Shown: in pieces, positions 1 through 10,888 of the stretch
Position numbering within the stretch: position 1 is the stretch's first letter
Layout of the letters: each line of letters opens with the position of its first letter
Source: Papio anubis
Lineage: Eukaryota > Chordata > Mammalia > Primates > Cercopithecidae
Direction: 5' to 3'
Assembly: GCF_008728515.1 (NCBI RefSeq)
Contig: NC_044980.1
Span: 60,385,590 to 60,449,589, forward strand
DNA: 64,000 bases
Made by a program: the position numbers and the translations under genes
The notes under the pieces: model-generated
What the model was told of the DNA's origin: nothing
What the model saw: the letters and a program-made list of their open reading frames with translations, nothing else
The model's database searches: none

Positions 1-124
1 ACAACTAACTTTCATGTTTCTAGTATCTAATGTACATTAAATAATACAAAGTCAAAAAAGCAATCACCTTAAATTTCAATTCCTGTGCTCTATCAATAAA
101 TATAGCTCTGAATCAGAAATTAGT

Positions 125-235
125 TTGTCTATCTAATTCTAGTTACAGACACATGACTTGCACAAGGCTACACAGTCAGTCAAAAGAAAGGCTATTTATC
201 AGCATATTCTGATTCTCAAGTCCATATGTTTATGT
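125..235 (-). repeat. MIR-like tract
   Basis: TGACTTGCACAAGGCTACAC followed by AGTCAGT resembles the minus-strand MIR core (cacaaggtcacacagctagt). Diverged. Confidence 0.5.
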
Positions 236-354
236 TTTATAAATAGTCAACAAATTGTATTTATAGCAATAAAGCATTTTCAGCACTTATTTCTAAGTAT
301 ATTTGTAGTGTTTCATTAATTTTTTTAAAATACCCACACTGTACTATTCAATCA

Positions 355-620
355 TACCTCAAACTCCTGTCATTCAAGACCCACTACAATCTGGTCCCTG
401 TTCTACTGCTTCACTGCCACACTCTTCTGACCCTGTGCTCCAACTATATCCAACAGCTTATAGTTCTCAGAACATGAGAAACTGTTTCATGTTTCTTCAT
501 GCTAACACTGAGGAAAGGACTATACTTGTCCTTTGGGCCCCCAAGTACTCTGTATAAGCGTCTACCATAACACCCAAAATGCTGTAATACCTTGGTTTTC
601 TAGTCTGTCTTTCCCTGTTG
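355..620 (+). repeat. L2-like tract
   Basis: The run ACAATCTGGTCCCTGTTCTA, then CCACACTCTTCTGACC, follows the 3' region of L2 elements. Old and diverged. Confidence 0.55.
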
Positions 621-1047
621 GACCAAAAAACCCTCAGGAACAGGGTATTTTAAATACCAAGTTCCTAGTGCTTACATAAAGTCTAGTAAAATAATTTAAA
701 AACAATTAAGCTCAACATCATCAAACACACAACACAAGGTAAAAAACAGAAAACCCAAGGCAGAAATCAGACTAAATCTACTACGATTTTAAACCTAACT
801 CTGTAATTAACTTGGACTTTGGGCTTGAGATACAAATATCTTTCACCATGAAGTGATAATTCATAATTGCTTTGTATATTATTATGGTTCAAAAGAAATT
901 TAAATTTAGTCTTTCAATGTAAATAAGGGTTTGGGAAGAGAAAAATAAAAATAAGAAACAAAAAAAATTGTTCACAGAAAAGACGATGAAAATTATTTAC
1001 ATGAAAAGATGTTCAATCTAACTCATAACAAGAAAAATGCAAATTAA

Positions 1048-1331
1048 GGCTAGGCACGGTGGCTCATGCCTGTAATTCCAACACTTTGGGAGGCCGAGGC
1101 AAGTGGATCATCTGAGGTCAGGAGTTCGAGACCAGCCTGGACAACACGGTGAAATTCCTTCTGTAGTAAAAATACAAAAAAATTAGCGAGGCATGGTGGT
1201 GGGCGCCTGTAATCCCAGTTTACTCAGGAGGCTGAGGCAGGATAATCGATTTGAGCCTGGGAGGCGGAGGCTGCACTGAGCCAAGATCACAGAGTGAGAC
1301 TCGGTCTCAAAAAAATAAAGAAAGAAAAAAA
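1048..1331 (+). repeat. Alu (deletion in right arm)
   Basis: GGCTAGGCACGGTGGCTCAT start and A-rich tail. Target duplication AAAAATGCAAAT occurs on both sides. The right arm lacks the GCCACTGCACTCCAGCC segment. Confidence 0.92.
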
Positions 1332-2021
1332 TGCAAATCAAAGCTACATCAAAATACGTTTTTTTTCAGATTAGATCAAAAATGTTGGTAACACTTTGTT
1401 AGTGAAGGTGTGGGAAAGCAGACACTGTCATACATTACTAATTGCTATGAAATGTTTATTGAGCAATACAGCTTTTATGAAGGGCAACCTGTCAATACTT
1501 ACCAAGTTTAAGTAACTCAGTAATTCTAGTTGCAGGAATTTATCCTACAAGCATATTAGACATGTGCGACAAAATCTGTATGTTAGTCCTTAAAGCATCA
1601 TTTGCATTAGCAAAAAATTGGAAACAAAGTAAATACACATCAATATCAGCTTGGAAAATAAATTATGGCACATTCATAATACTATAAAACTATATAGGAT
1701 AGTGAGAAAGATGACGTTTTTCATGTACACACAGAATGATTTCATATGATTAAAACAAAAATGATAAATAGAATATACTCATTTTTGCATAAAGGTGGGG
1801 AAAGAGCAAATTTTTTTTATATTGTTGTATAAACGAACTGTCTTCCTGGAAGGATACATAGGACACCAGTAACACTGGAACATCGGTTCCCCATGAGAAA
1901 GAGAAACAGCTAGGGAACAGCTACCCATGTATAATTCTATCTATTATTCATATATACACATACTTCAATTCACCCTACATTTTTTAAAAAGGGGAAAGTT
2001 TCACGTTATCAAATCCATTTA

Positions 2022-2266
2022 GGTTAGGCACCGTGGCTCACACCTGTAATCACAGCACTTTGGGACACCAAGGCAAGAGGACTGCTTGAGGTCAGGAGTT
2101 CAAGACCAGCCTGGGCAACACAGTGAGACCCTGTCTCTACAAAAAAATAAAAAACTGAGGTGGGAGGATCACTTGAGCCCAGGAGGTTGAGGTTGCTATG
2201 AGCCATGATTGTGCCACTGCACTCCCACCTGGGTGACAGAGTGAGAACCTGCCTCAAAAAAAAAAA
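2022..2266 (+). repeat. Alu, old J-like
   Basis: Starts GGTTAGGCACCGTGGC and ends in an A tail. Internally shortened and diverged. Confidence 0.9.
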
Positions 2267-2297
2267 TTTCAATTAAATATAGAAAAAATAGTCACAG

Positions 2298-2591
2298 GCC
2301 AGGCGCGGTGGCTTATGCCTGTAATCCCAGCACTTTGGGAGGCCGAGGTGGGTGGATCACGAGGTCAGGATATCGAGACCATCCTGGCTAACACAGTGAA
2401 ACCCCATCTCTACTAAAAATACAAAAAATTAGCCGGGCACGGTGGTGGGCGCCTATAGTCCCAGCTACTTGGGAGGCTGAGGCAGGAGAATGGCATGAAC
2501 CTGGGAGGTGGAGCTTGCAATGAGCCGAGATTGTGCCACTGCACTCCAGCCTAGGCGACAGAGCAAGACTCCAACTCAAAAAAAAAAAAAA
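2298..2591 (+). repeat. Alu, young Y/S-like
   Basis: Full length, GGCCAGGCGCGGTGGC to poly(A). It includes the ATCACGAGGTCAGGA box typical of younger subfamilies. Confidence 0.93.
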
Positions 2592-3035
2592 TCACAATAG
2601 AATTTGATATAAAATAAATGCAACATTTTATAAATGCTGTATTGAAACTCTAATAAATTAAATTTGTTTATAAACTCCAAAGAACCATATTAAAATTTTG
2701 TTTAGTTCATTTCAATCCTGTATCTCTGATCCCACCACTGTACAAGATTTAAAAGAATTTCCTTATGCTGTTACCGTATTTTTCAAAAAGCACTAATAAA
2801 ATTCCATTGATTAGCAAACCAAACACAGGTCCGAAAATAAAGTTACTAGACTATTTTGCATCAACTTGGTAAATAATACAGCAAGAAAATATTTCCTTAG
2901 TATCTATGAATAGGAATTGTGGTTAACAGTAAAAAGCCCTAGATAGGAAAAAGCTCTTAATTTTACATTTCACAAAATGCCAAAACAGCTTCAAACTTAT
3001 TACATGTAAGTCAAACCGTAATCAATCAGATTATA

Positions 3036-3366
3036 TATTTTTATTTTTATTTTTATTTTTTTTTTGAGAAAGGGTCTCACTCTTTCTCAAAAAAAAGGGT
3101 CAGCCAGGCTGGAATGTAGTGGCCTGAGCATGGTTCACTGCAGCCTTGACCTCCCGAGCTCAAGCAATCCTCCTGCCTCAGACTCCCAAGTAGCTGGTAC
3201 CACAGGCATGTGCCACCATGCCTGGCTAATTTTTTTAATTATTATTTGTAGAGGTTGGGTCTCACTATGTTGCCGAGGCTGGTCTCAAACTCCAGGGCTC
3301 AAGCAATCCTCCCACCTTAGCCTCCCAAAGTGCTGAGATTAAAGGTGTGAGCCACTGTGCCCAGCC
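3036..3366 (-). repeat. Alu, J-like, antisense, with internal hairpin
   Basis: Poly(T) start and GCCACTGTGCCCAGCC end. The 5' part contains an inverted repeat TTGAGAAAG / CTTTCTCAA at 3064-3090 that is not part of Alu consensus. Confidence 0.9.
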
Positions 3367-3459
3367 TCAGACTAAATTTTAAAAGGCCTAAGAAGACTCA
3401 CTAAGCAAAAGAAACTGTGATACATTTTTACATGTCAGTTATTTCACAATATCAGATTT

Positions 3460-3772
3460 TTTATTTTTTATTTTTCAGATGGAGTCTCACTCTGTCACCC
3501 AGGCTGGAATGTAGTAGCACAATCTCGGCTCACTGCAACCTCCCCCTCCTGGGTTCAAGTGATTCTCCTGATCAGCCTCCTGAGTAACTGGGATTAACAG
3601 GCCCACACCACAATGCCTGGCTACTTTTTGTATTATTAGTAGAGACAGGGTTTGGCCATGCTGGCCAGGCTAGTCTCGAACTCCTGACCTCAAGTGATCA
3701 GCCCACTTCGGCCTCCCAAAGTGCTTCCCAGGCACTTTGTGCTTTACAGACATGTGCCACCGCGCCTAGCCA
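3460..3772 (-). repeat. Alu, antisense
   Basis: Starts with a T-rich tract and GATGGAGTCTCACTCTGTC and ends CCGCGCCTAGCC. Confidence 0.92.
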
Positions 3773-4504
3773 TATCAGATTTTTATGTTACTGGTTTCTC
3801 TAATGATAAAAACCATGTAATTATCAACTTGTTCACAAGCACAAGGCCATTTTACACAGTATTAGCATTATATACTTCAATTTTTACCTTCCAATAAATA
3901 CTTATTGCTTTCATCTATACAAATGACAGTAAGGTTTTTTTCAGTTTATATCCCTATAGCTACTACAAATTATGGCATGAAGATTTTGTCAGAAAGGACT
4001 ATTTTATTGCACAGTTCAGGAACATTTTACATGTTAAGATGAAAATGAACAAGGTGAGCCTCTGATGTATCAAATTCTGTGCTGTAACAAACTGGAGTTA
4101 CATCAGGCTTTGGTACACTTTTGAGACTATAAGGCAAACAGCGTAACAACAAAATAGATACTGCAATGATACCCCTTCCAATTATGAAATAAAACTTAAA
4201 CTTCAAGTTAATTCACAAAGTACTCTGCAAGTATTCTCTACTTAGCAAAAGCACAATTCAATAAATAAAATCTCAATCACACAACATGCCTAATAACAAG
4301 GGCTCTTTTGCGTATCAGATACGCTGTGCACCTGTAGAATAACTTCATTACTACCTAAAGGTCATCTGAATCAACGACCACCAATACTGACTGATACTAA
4401 ATTGTGGGAAGAAATGTCTCACTTGCTGTCATACAAAACCAACATTAACTGAATAATCATAGGTGTCTATTTTTCAAGACGTTAAAAGAACTTCATATAT
4501 TATC

Positions 4505-4690
4505 CTGTTCGGTAATTCTTAACCCTGGTTACATATTAAAATAACTTATGGGCATTCCTAAAATCTACTGATGTTGTCAACCTCATCAGAACTGGAGGAG
4601 GAGTGCATCAGTAGTGTACTAAAAATCTTCAGTGATCCTAATATGTAGCCAGGAATGAGAATTTTCAATCTCTTAGATTAGAGATGCTCC
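4505..4690 (+). repeat. MER5/hAT-like tract
   Basis: TTCTTAACCCTGGTTACATA, followed later by CAGTGATCCTAATATG, follows the layout of MER5/MER20-type Charlie elements. Diverged. Confidence 0.45.
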
Positions 4691-4934
4691 CGAAGGTTAC
4701 TCCATAAAACCAATGAGATCAGTTCTCCCCTCCAGATCTCTCCGTGCACAACTGTGGAAGGGAAAAATGACTGCCACATATTTCAAATGATTTTTTAGCA
4801 AATTCATTCTGGAGCATTTATACATAGTAGAATCTCAAACTTCAAGCATAAGGAAATTCATTAACTCTATCGTTAACGCCCAGCTATGACGATGTTGCAG
4901 ACTTCTGAAAAGTGTTAATAGACTGTACTACTAA

Positions 4935-5130
4935 CAGGAGAGAGGGCAGCTCAGCCAGTAACAGATGTCTCATTACAGACGCAGTACAACAGGGAAAAGC
5001 ATAGGCTTTAAAGCCGGTCAACCCGGGGCTCTGCCACACACTGTGTTTACCTAAACCTGGGTTTCCTCCCTGTAAAATGGGAATTAACATCTACTTCATA
5101 AGTAGATATTAACGAGCTAAAACACCTAAC
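4935..5130 (+). repeat. MIR-like tract
   Basis: GGGGCTCTGCCACACACTG, then CCTCCCTGTAAAATGGG, corresponds to the MIR core and 3' part. Confidence 0.55.
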
Positions 5131-5482
5131 GTAGTACGTAGTTACGATGATGATGGGCCAATTTATAATACTAAGCTAACTAATGCCTGTTGAGTTTAAC
5201 TAAAAGCAGAGGACCTGGAGAAAAGACCGGTCCAGGTCACTGGACCGCAAGCTCCTTTTCATAAATGTTCCGATTATGACATGTCATGAGCAGAAGACCA
5301 GGCAATTTCAGGCCATAGGAGAGAAAGGATGCAGAGGAGAGGACAAGACTTGTAAAGCCAAAAGGGGCCCAGAGGCCGCGCATCCCACCCATCCAAGCCT
5401 GGGCCGTGGCGATGCAGCCAGGTCTCCAGGATGAACCGACGGGAGGCCAATGGTGGAGAAAGGAGCACGCAAGGTCCCTCAC

Positions 5483-5563
5483 CTTCACTACAGCTGTCCC
5501 CCGGCTGCCCTGCCGGCCACTGTCTACTCCCGCTCCAAGCTTGTTTACAACCAGAGTAGCCAT
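5483..5563 (-). CDS. TRIM23: TRIM23 coding exon 1 (N-terminal 27 codons, partial gene)
   Basis: Read on the minus strand, the ATG at 5563-5561 opens 27 codons beginning MATLVVNKLGAG and ending AVVK, followed by a GTGAGG splice donor. I recognise this as the start of TRIM23 (ARD1), a roughly 574-residue protein with a RING E3 ubiquitin ligase, B-boxes, a coiled coil and a C-terminal ARF-like GTPase domain. It acts at Golgi and lysosomal membranes and in autophagy and innate signalling. This exon ends just before the RING cysteines, so no catalytic domain is visible. I found no exon 2 in 1-5482, so intron 1 must exceed 5.4 kb and the rest of the gene lies beyond the left edge. The exon sits in the GC-rich block and diverges from TRAPPC13, with 773 bp between the two start codons. 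The longer open frame through the donor into the intron is not the protein. Confidence 0.93.
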
Positions 5564-6336
5564 CCTCGTAGGAGTAGCGCCACAGATGCAGCCTTCAGAG
5601 TCCTCAACTGAGAGGCGGGGTTAAGCCACCTACCCAGAGGCCTCTGCGCACGCCACCGGCGCACAGGCGCAGTAGGACACAGGGCGCCGCTTAGCCGACT
5701 CTTACTCCTCCTCCCTGCAGTCGTGGGGTACTTCGTTGCGCAGCCTCGCGCATGGGCACTTTTGTTATTTTTCATTACGTAGTCTGCAACTGCTGGAGGA
5801 AAGACAAGCAAAAAAAAAAAGAAGGGATAAAACAGAATTAAAGTTTTGGGGTGAAACTTCAGCTCCTTTAATGATTTTTCCTCTCGAATAGCAAACCAAC
5901 CAGGGTGTAAACTGAGGGCGGTGAAGGGATACGAGCATCTCCCTGCATGCAACGCGATTTTCGTATAAACTACAAATCCCAGCATGCCACTCTCTCTTTT
6001 ATTTATTTATTTTTTTTAAACTCCGGCAAAGTTGGCCTTTGGGAGGCGGCGTATTGTAACCGAGGGGTGGTTTCTTTTCCTGAAGTCGCGATGTGCGATA
6101 GCAGATGGAAAACAAAGTGTTTTATGCATACGTTTCTAAGATAAAAGAAATGGACTTGGTGAGAAGAAGCCAGTCTGTAAAGAACACAGTAAGAAAATTT
6201 AAGGTACCACCACCGGAGAGAAGTTGAAAGTGCGTTTGACTTCTGGTCTTGCCAAACGCGAGGTTTTCCGTTTCCTTCCGGGCCAAGTTGAACCTGTCCA
6301 GCCCCCGTAGGCCGTGGGTCAAAAGTGGCGGTCAAA
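5564..6336. promoter_or_regulatory. Divergent CpG-rich promoter, TRIM23 / TRAPPC13 (and probably SHLD3)
   Basis: The 773 bp between the divergent ATGs of TRIM23 and TRAPPC13 is free of Alus and rich in CG dinucleotides, most densely at about 5600-5765 and 6030-6350, with no convincing TATA box. Visible motifs are a ZNF143-type element (5969-5987), a GC box GAGGCGGGG near 5612, GCGCA/NRF1-like runs near 5647-5672 and 5748-5756, a TTACGTA ATF-like core near 5775, and an ETS-type CTTCCGGG near 6275. This is the usual make-up of a housekeeping bidirectional promoter. Both 5' UTRs and the start sites lie inside it, but exact starts cannot be read from sequence. The CpG-rich character continues into TRAPPC13 intron 1 to about 6660. 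Confidence 0.82.
5969..5987 (+). promoter_or_regulatory. ZNF143/STAF-type binding element
   Basis: The sequence ACTACAAATCCCAGCATGC closely matches the long ZNF143 (SBS) consensus ACTACAATTCCCAGCATGC. It lies about 370 bp upstream of the TRAPPC13 ATG and 405 bp upstream of the TRIM23 ATG. Such sites are known to favour bidirectional, TATA-less promoters and are also bound by THAP11. Occupancy is inferred. Confidence 0.8.
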
Positions 6337-6382
6337 ATGGAAGTAAATCCCCCTAAACAGGAGCACCTGCTGGCGCTGAAAG
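6337..6382 (+). CDS. TRAPPC13: TRAPPC13 coding exon 1 (codons 1-15, plus one base)
   Basis: The ATG lies in the context TCAAAATGGAA, with favourable A at -3 and G at +4. The exon encodes MEVNPPKQEHLLALK and ends AAAG before a GTAAAC donor, phase 1. Its 5' UTR lies in the CpG-rich promoter. SHLD3 transcripts may use the same first exon or start region. Confidence 0.95.
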
Positions 6383-7489
6383 GTAAACTTTTGCGAACCT
6401 GAGTACCCGTTTTCTGTTTTCTTCTCTTCCCTATTTATCGAAGCCTTTGCCATGTAGGCCTCAGCCTTCTTAAACACTGTCAGTGCTCGCCCTCCTGCTC
6501 TGTCCTTTGGCGCCAGGCGGGAGGAAGCGATTTCGCCTGGATGCTTTTTAGGTTTACGGGCTCCTTTCTAGAATGAAATAGATACCTGGTAAATCACTCT
6601 TTCTGATCTGTGCTGCTTCAGTCACGAGATTTTAGCCGCAGAAGCTGACGTCCCGCTCCTACCGTGGAGATCTCTGTGAACTAAGATGAATTACAGCGGG
6701 CATGTAAAGTGCTTTTTCCTTCTGTCTCTCGTTTCTTCCTGTGGCACTGACGAAGTTATCAGGCTTCAGTTTCCCCTGTAAAATTAGTATTGCATAACAG
6801 TAGTGCAAAGAATTTAGCAATACATAGTAATACAACATATAACTTAGATTTATTAAAAACAAACTGCAGTTTACTTCAAAGCACTGTGTATGTAGGAAAT
6901 ATGTCCGAGATCTAATGTCAACTCTCATTTTTTGTACACAGCCATTTTGAGTAAGTTTGGTGATTTAATTAGATCTTTATTTAGGAAAAAACAGCAGGCT
7001 TTTTTTTTTTTAGGACAGTTTTTATTTTTTTTATTTTTAATGCCTATTTTCTGGAAATCTTTTTATTTGAAATCTTTTCAGCTTTATTTTATTTTTTACT
7101 ACAACAAATGCACTTTTTGTTTCTTGGATGCTCTAACACGGGGTTAACAATGACTTATTGAATGAGCTGAGGAAATGCTCAATAAACATTTGGGTTCAAT
7201 TGAATTGCACTTATTTTACTTGTGGCATCCATTTTGAGGAACACATCCTTCCCATTATGATGTAGCCATCAGACATTCTAGAAGCTCATCAGTCTCATAT
7301 AATGATGCCTGTGTTAGCGAGATTGTCTCTTATGTGGAACTTTGTAATGTTAAGTTATACAGTGATGGGACCGCTAAGCTTAACCTGAGCAAATGATCTA
7401 GGCTAAAATGGAGACTAAAATGGATTGTTACTCGTGGAGAAGAGGGAAAATAAGAAAAGCAACTAATTGTCATGTTCTTTATCTCGCGA

Positions 7490-7630
7490 TCTCACTTCAA
7501 GTATGTGGAGTAAATATTAATTCTCAGAGTTTAAGCAACTTTTCCAAGATGACATAGCTAGTAAGTGATTGAGGCAGTGTTTCAACGCAAGGCCTACCTC
7601 TCTCTTTCCAAGAGTTCATGTTGCCTCCTA
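7490..7630 (-). repeat. MIR-like tract
   Basis: CCAAGATGACATAGCTAGTA followed by AGTGATTGAGGCAGTGTTTC is the minus-strand MIR core. Confidence 0.6.
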
Positions 7631-7758
7631 ATGAATGAAACGGCATTCTCAGAAATAATTCCTCTACCAACTACTCTGATGGGAATTTGGAACAGTTCTA
7701 TTAGCTGCTACGTGTGATTTATACAAATTAGAAGCTATTAAAAACAGTTAAATTCCAG

Positions 7759-8058
7759 CTGGGCGCGGTGGCTCATGCCTGTAACCCCAGCACTTTGGGA
7801 GGCCGAGGCGGGTGATCACGAGGTCAGGAGATCGAGACCATCCTGGCTAACACTGTGAAACCCCGTCTCTACTAAAAACACAAAAAATTAGCCTGGCTTG
7901 GTGACAGGCGCCTGTAGTCCCAGCTACTAGGGAGGCTGAGGCAGGAGAATGGGGTGAACCCGGGAGGTGGAGCTTACAGTGACCCGAGATCGCGCCACTG
8001 CACCCTAGCCTAGGTGACAGAGCCAGAGACTCCGTCTCATAAAACAAACAAACAAAAA
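7759..8058 (+). repeat. Alu, Y/S-like
   Basis: Full length with a (CAAA)n-type tail. Target duplication AGTTAAATTCCAG flanks it on both sides. Confidence 0.94.
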
Positions 8059-8163
8059 GTTAAATTCCAGTGATACAGAGACTGCCACTGAGAATTTTTA
8101 GTTTTCTGTTATTCTTTGTTTTCCAAAATAAAGGATACCTAAGAAAGAATATTTCAGCAACCT

Positions 8164-8464
8164 AAGCCAGGCGTGGTGGCTCACGCCTGTAATAGCACTT
8201 TGGGAGGCCGAGGCTGGCAGATCACTTGAGGTCAGGAATTTGAGACCAGCCTGGCCAACATGGTGAAAACTCGTCTATACTAAAAATACGAAAATTAGCC
8301 AGGTATGGTGGTGGACATCTGTAATCCCAGCTACTCGGGAGACTGAGGCAGGAGAATCGCTTTAACCTAGGAGGCAGAAGCTGCAGTAAGCTGAGATTGT
8401 GCCATTGCACTCCAGCCTGGGTGACAGAGTGAGACCCTGTCTCAAAAAAAAAAAAAAAAAAAAA
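8164..8464 (+). repeat. Alu
   Basis: AAGCCAGGCGTGGTGGCTCA start and 21-nt A tail. A short deletion removes part of AATCCCAGCAC. Confidence 0.93.
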
Positions 8465-8683
8465 TAAACAGCCTAAACTGGTAAGTGCTTTAAAATTGAT
8501 AGTTTCAACTTTATTAAACCTCTTTGGTACCATCTTCTAGTTAACCCATTGTTCTAGTTGATCAACAGTTTTCACAGCATTTCAATTTACTGATGCTGGA
8601 TGCCAAATGTATCAATTAAGTGGTCTTTAGGTTCACTTTATCTTTTAATATGTAAAATGTTAAAGATAATATTTTGTTATTCT

Positions 8684-8937
8684 TGGTTGGGTGAGGTGGC
8701 TGATCACTTGAGTTCAAGAGTTCGAGACCAGCCTAGCCAATATTATGAAACCCCATCTCTGCTGAAAATACAAAAATGCCAGGCGTGATGGTGTGCACCA
8801 GTGGTCCCAGCTACTCAGGAGGCTGAGGCACAAGAATCACTTGAACTCTGGAGGTGAAGGTTGCTGTAAGCCAAGATCGTACCTCTGCACTCCAGCCTGG
8901 GTGACAGAGTGAGAATCTGTCTCAAAAAAAAAAAAAA
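8684..8937 (+). repeat. Alu with internal deletion
   Basis: The start GGTTGGGTGAGGTGGCTGAT jumps directly into the ATCACTTGAG box, losing about 45 nt of the left arm. Ends in poly(A). Confidence 0.88.
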
Positions 8938-9750
8938 ATTCTCTCTTGAGTATAACACTGATTGACTTTAGACAGGAGAATTACTCGATGCCATATTTTA
9001 CAATGTGAAAGTGTAAGGAACAGGGAAGAAAAACATGAGTGCATTATTCTTGAAAGAATATGTGATAACATTTAGATCCGTATTTAAAATTATGGATGCT
9101 AAAGATCACAATTATTTATTAATTTGAGAGTTGTCAGATCTGTTAGTGGGCAGTATCAGTAGGTAAAAAGAATCATGAAATTAGTTATTCTTCTGACTCT
9201 AGAATCGGACAGTGATTCTCTTGTGACATCATGACAAGAGTCCATACTCATGGTTATCCTAGCAGTGGGAGAACCCTCATCAAGTAATTCTCTAATGATT
9301 TTGGGGGAGAAGTGATTCAACTTATTTTTTTCTGCAGTTAAGATGTGAAAAAGCCTGTTTTATGGCTCTTACAGCTTTGGGTCTGATTAGGAAGCCTAAC
9401 TTGCAGATATTGGAAGGCTCCATTCTTAAGCCTATGTACCATATGCTGGAATTTATTATCAGTGACTTGATTTGGGGCAACTTGAGGACTTCTGTGCTCT
9501 AAGAGAAAAAAATAGGAGTCTAGACTTCTTGTTCTCCTCCAAATTGGAATTCAAAAGCCATGGTATTAGGGTCCCCATGCTGTTTAATTGCCTGGGTTAT
9601 GAGGAGAAGACAGTGTCACAAGACTGGTTCTTAGCCTGGTTAAACCATATTAGCAAAGTTAAACCATATGCATGGTTTTAGTTTTTACTGTAGAGAATGA
9701 CATGAAATCATCAAATATTCTATCTATATATTTGTTTGGTGGAATCCATA

Positions 9751-10057
9751 TAATTTTTTTTTTTTTGAGACAGAGTCTTACCCTGTCACCCAGGCTGGAG
9801 TGCAATGGGAGTGCAGTGGTGCGATCTCAGTTCACTGCAAACCTCCACCTCCCGGGTTCAAGTGATTCTCCTGCCTTAGCCTCCTGAGTAGCTGGGATTA
9901 CAGGCACAGGCCACCGCGGCCGGCTGTTTTTTGTTATTTTTAGTAGAGATGGGGTTTCACCATGTTGGCCAGGCTGGTCTCAAACTCCTGACCTCGTGAT
10001 CTGCCCACCTTGGCCCCCATAAAGTGCTGGGATTACAGGTGAGCCACCACACCTGGC
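9751..10057 (-). repeat. Alu, antisense
   Basis: Poly(T), GAGACAGAGTCTTACCC to CCACCACACCTGGC. It carries a small duplication around GTGCAATGGGAGTGCAGTGG. Confidence 0.92.
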
Positions 10058-10107
10058 AGATCTATATAATTTTAAGTATAAAATGATTACTTTTCTTCCA
10101 GACAGAT

Positions 10108-10326
10108 TAGAATTTTTTTTTCTTTTTTTTCTTTTTAATGAGATGAAGTCTTGCTCTGTCGCCCAGGCTGAGTGGCACGATCTCAGCTCACTGCAACCTC
10201 TGGCTCTCAGGTTCAGGGTATTCTCCTGCCTCAGCTTCCCTAGTAGCTGGGACTACAGGCATGCACCACCACACTCCACTAATTTTTTTTTTGTATTTTG
10301 AGTAGAGACAGGTTTTTACCATGTTG
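10108..10326 (-). repeat. Alu fragment, antisense, 5'-truncated
   Basis: T-rich start and GATGAAGTCTTGCTCTGTCG. It stops at GACAGGTTTTTACCATGTTGG, so the distal left arm is absent. Confidence 0.9.
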
Positions 10327-10888
10327 GATTAGAATTTACAGTGATTTTATTGTCCTCAATTTAGTTGCCTCAAATTTTTAAATATTACATTTTTTGTTAA
10401 TTTTCTTCATATGAAAACAATATTTTAAGATTCATTTACTCTTTGTTTCTGCTAAAGTTTTAAGACTATTATTACTTAATATAGTAATATTGATACTTCC
10501 AAGTCCTTTATATCTGTTGAGTTAAACATGTTGACTACTAGCATTTTTAGGCTGGAAGTGATTTTATAGGGCATCTAATTTAGATTCCTTATTTTGGTAA
10601 GAGAAAGAATTTTCAGGTTTGTAGATTACATTCACATTTACCAAAAGGACTTTGGTAAAATACCACATTGGGATTGGTTTTTGGTTTTTGTTTTTCCTTT
10701 TCTCCCTGCATATTGGTAGGCAGAATATCCCTACCATATCTTATTCTTTGCAATACTTCTACTTTAGGTCCTGTTTCCCTCTGATTTGGCAAGAGAGACA
10801 ATCTTGCAATGATAAATTTACATTCTAGCTCTGAGGAGTTCAGCTAAGAAATTTTTCTCATCACTAAGAGTAACTGGATTACTGCAGA

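Larger units (their letters stand above)
1..5482 (-). other. TRIM23: TRIM23 intron 1 (partial), repeat-filled
   Basis: No coding exon is recognisable here. The stretch holds an old MIR-like piece (about 125-235), an L2 piece (about 355-620), five Alus, a MER5-like tract (about 4505-4690) and a MIR-like tract (about 4935-5130). The remaining AT-rich sequence shows nothing I can name. The ORFs of 60-110 codons here are Alu translations. Confidence 0.8.

Noticed and set aside
2024..2579. Frames with ECSGTI.AHCNL..PGSSDPPASASQ-type peptides, here and throughout the window
   Set aside because: These peptides are the standard translation of antisense Alu sequence. All such frames coincide with Alus and are not genes.
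5237..5482. Extension of the TRIM23 N-terminal frame into the intron (108-codon frame)
   Set aside because: The known protein stops matching after AVVK, exactly at a consensus GTGAGG donor. The rest is intronic read-through.
1..5482. Further TRIM23 exons (RING or B-box region)
   Set aside because: I looked on the minus strand for the cysteine-rich RING sequence after AVVK and found nothing; only repeats and unassigned intron are visible.
5545..5985. 146-codon minus-strand open frame in the divergent promoter
   Set aside because: It runs through CpG-rich promoter and 5' leader sequence, overlaps the TRIM23 start in another frame, and shows no recognisable domain. GC-rich DNA gives long chance frames.
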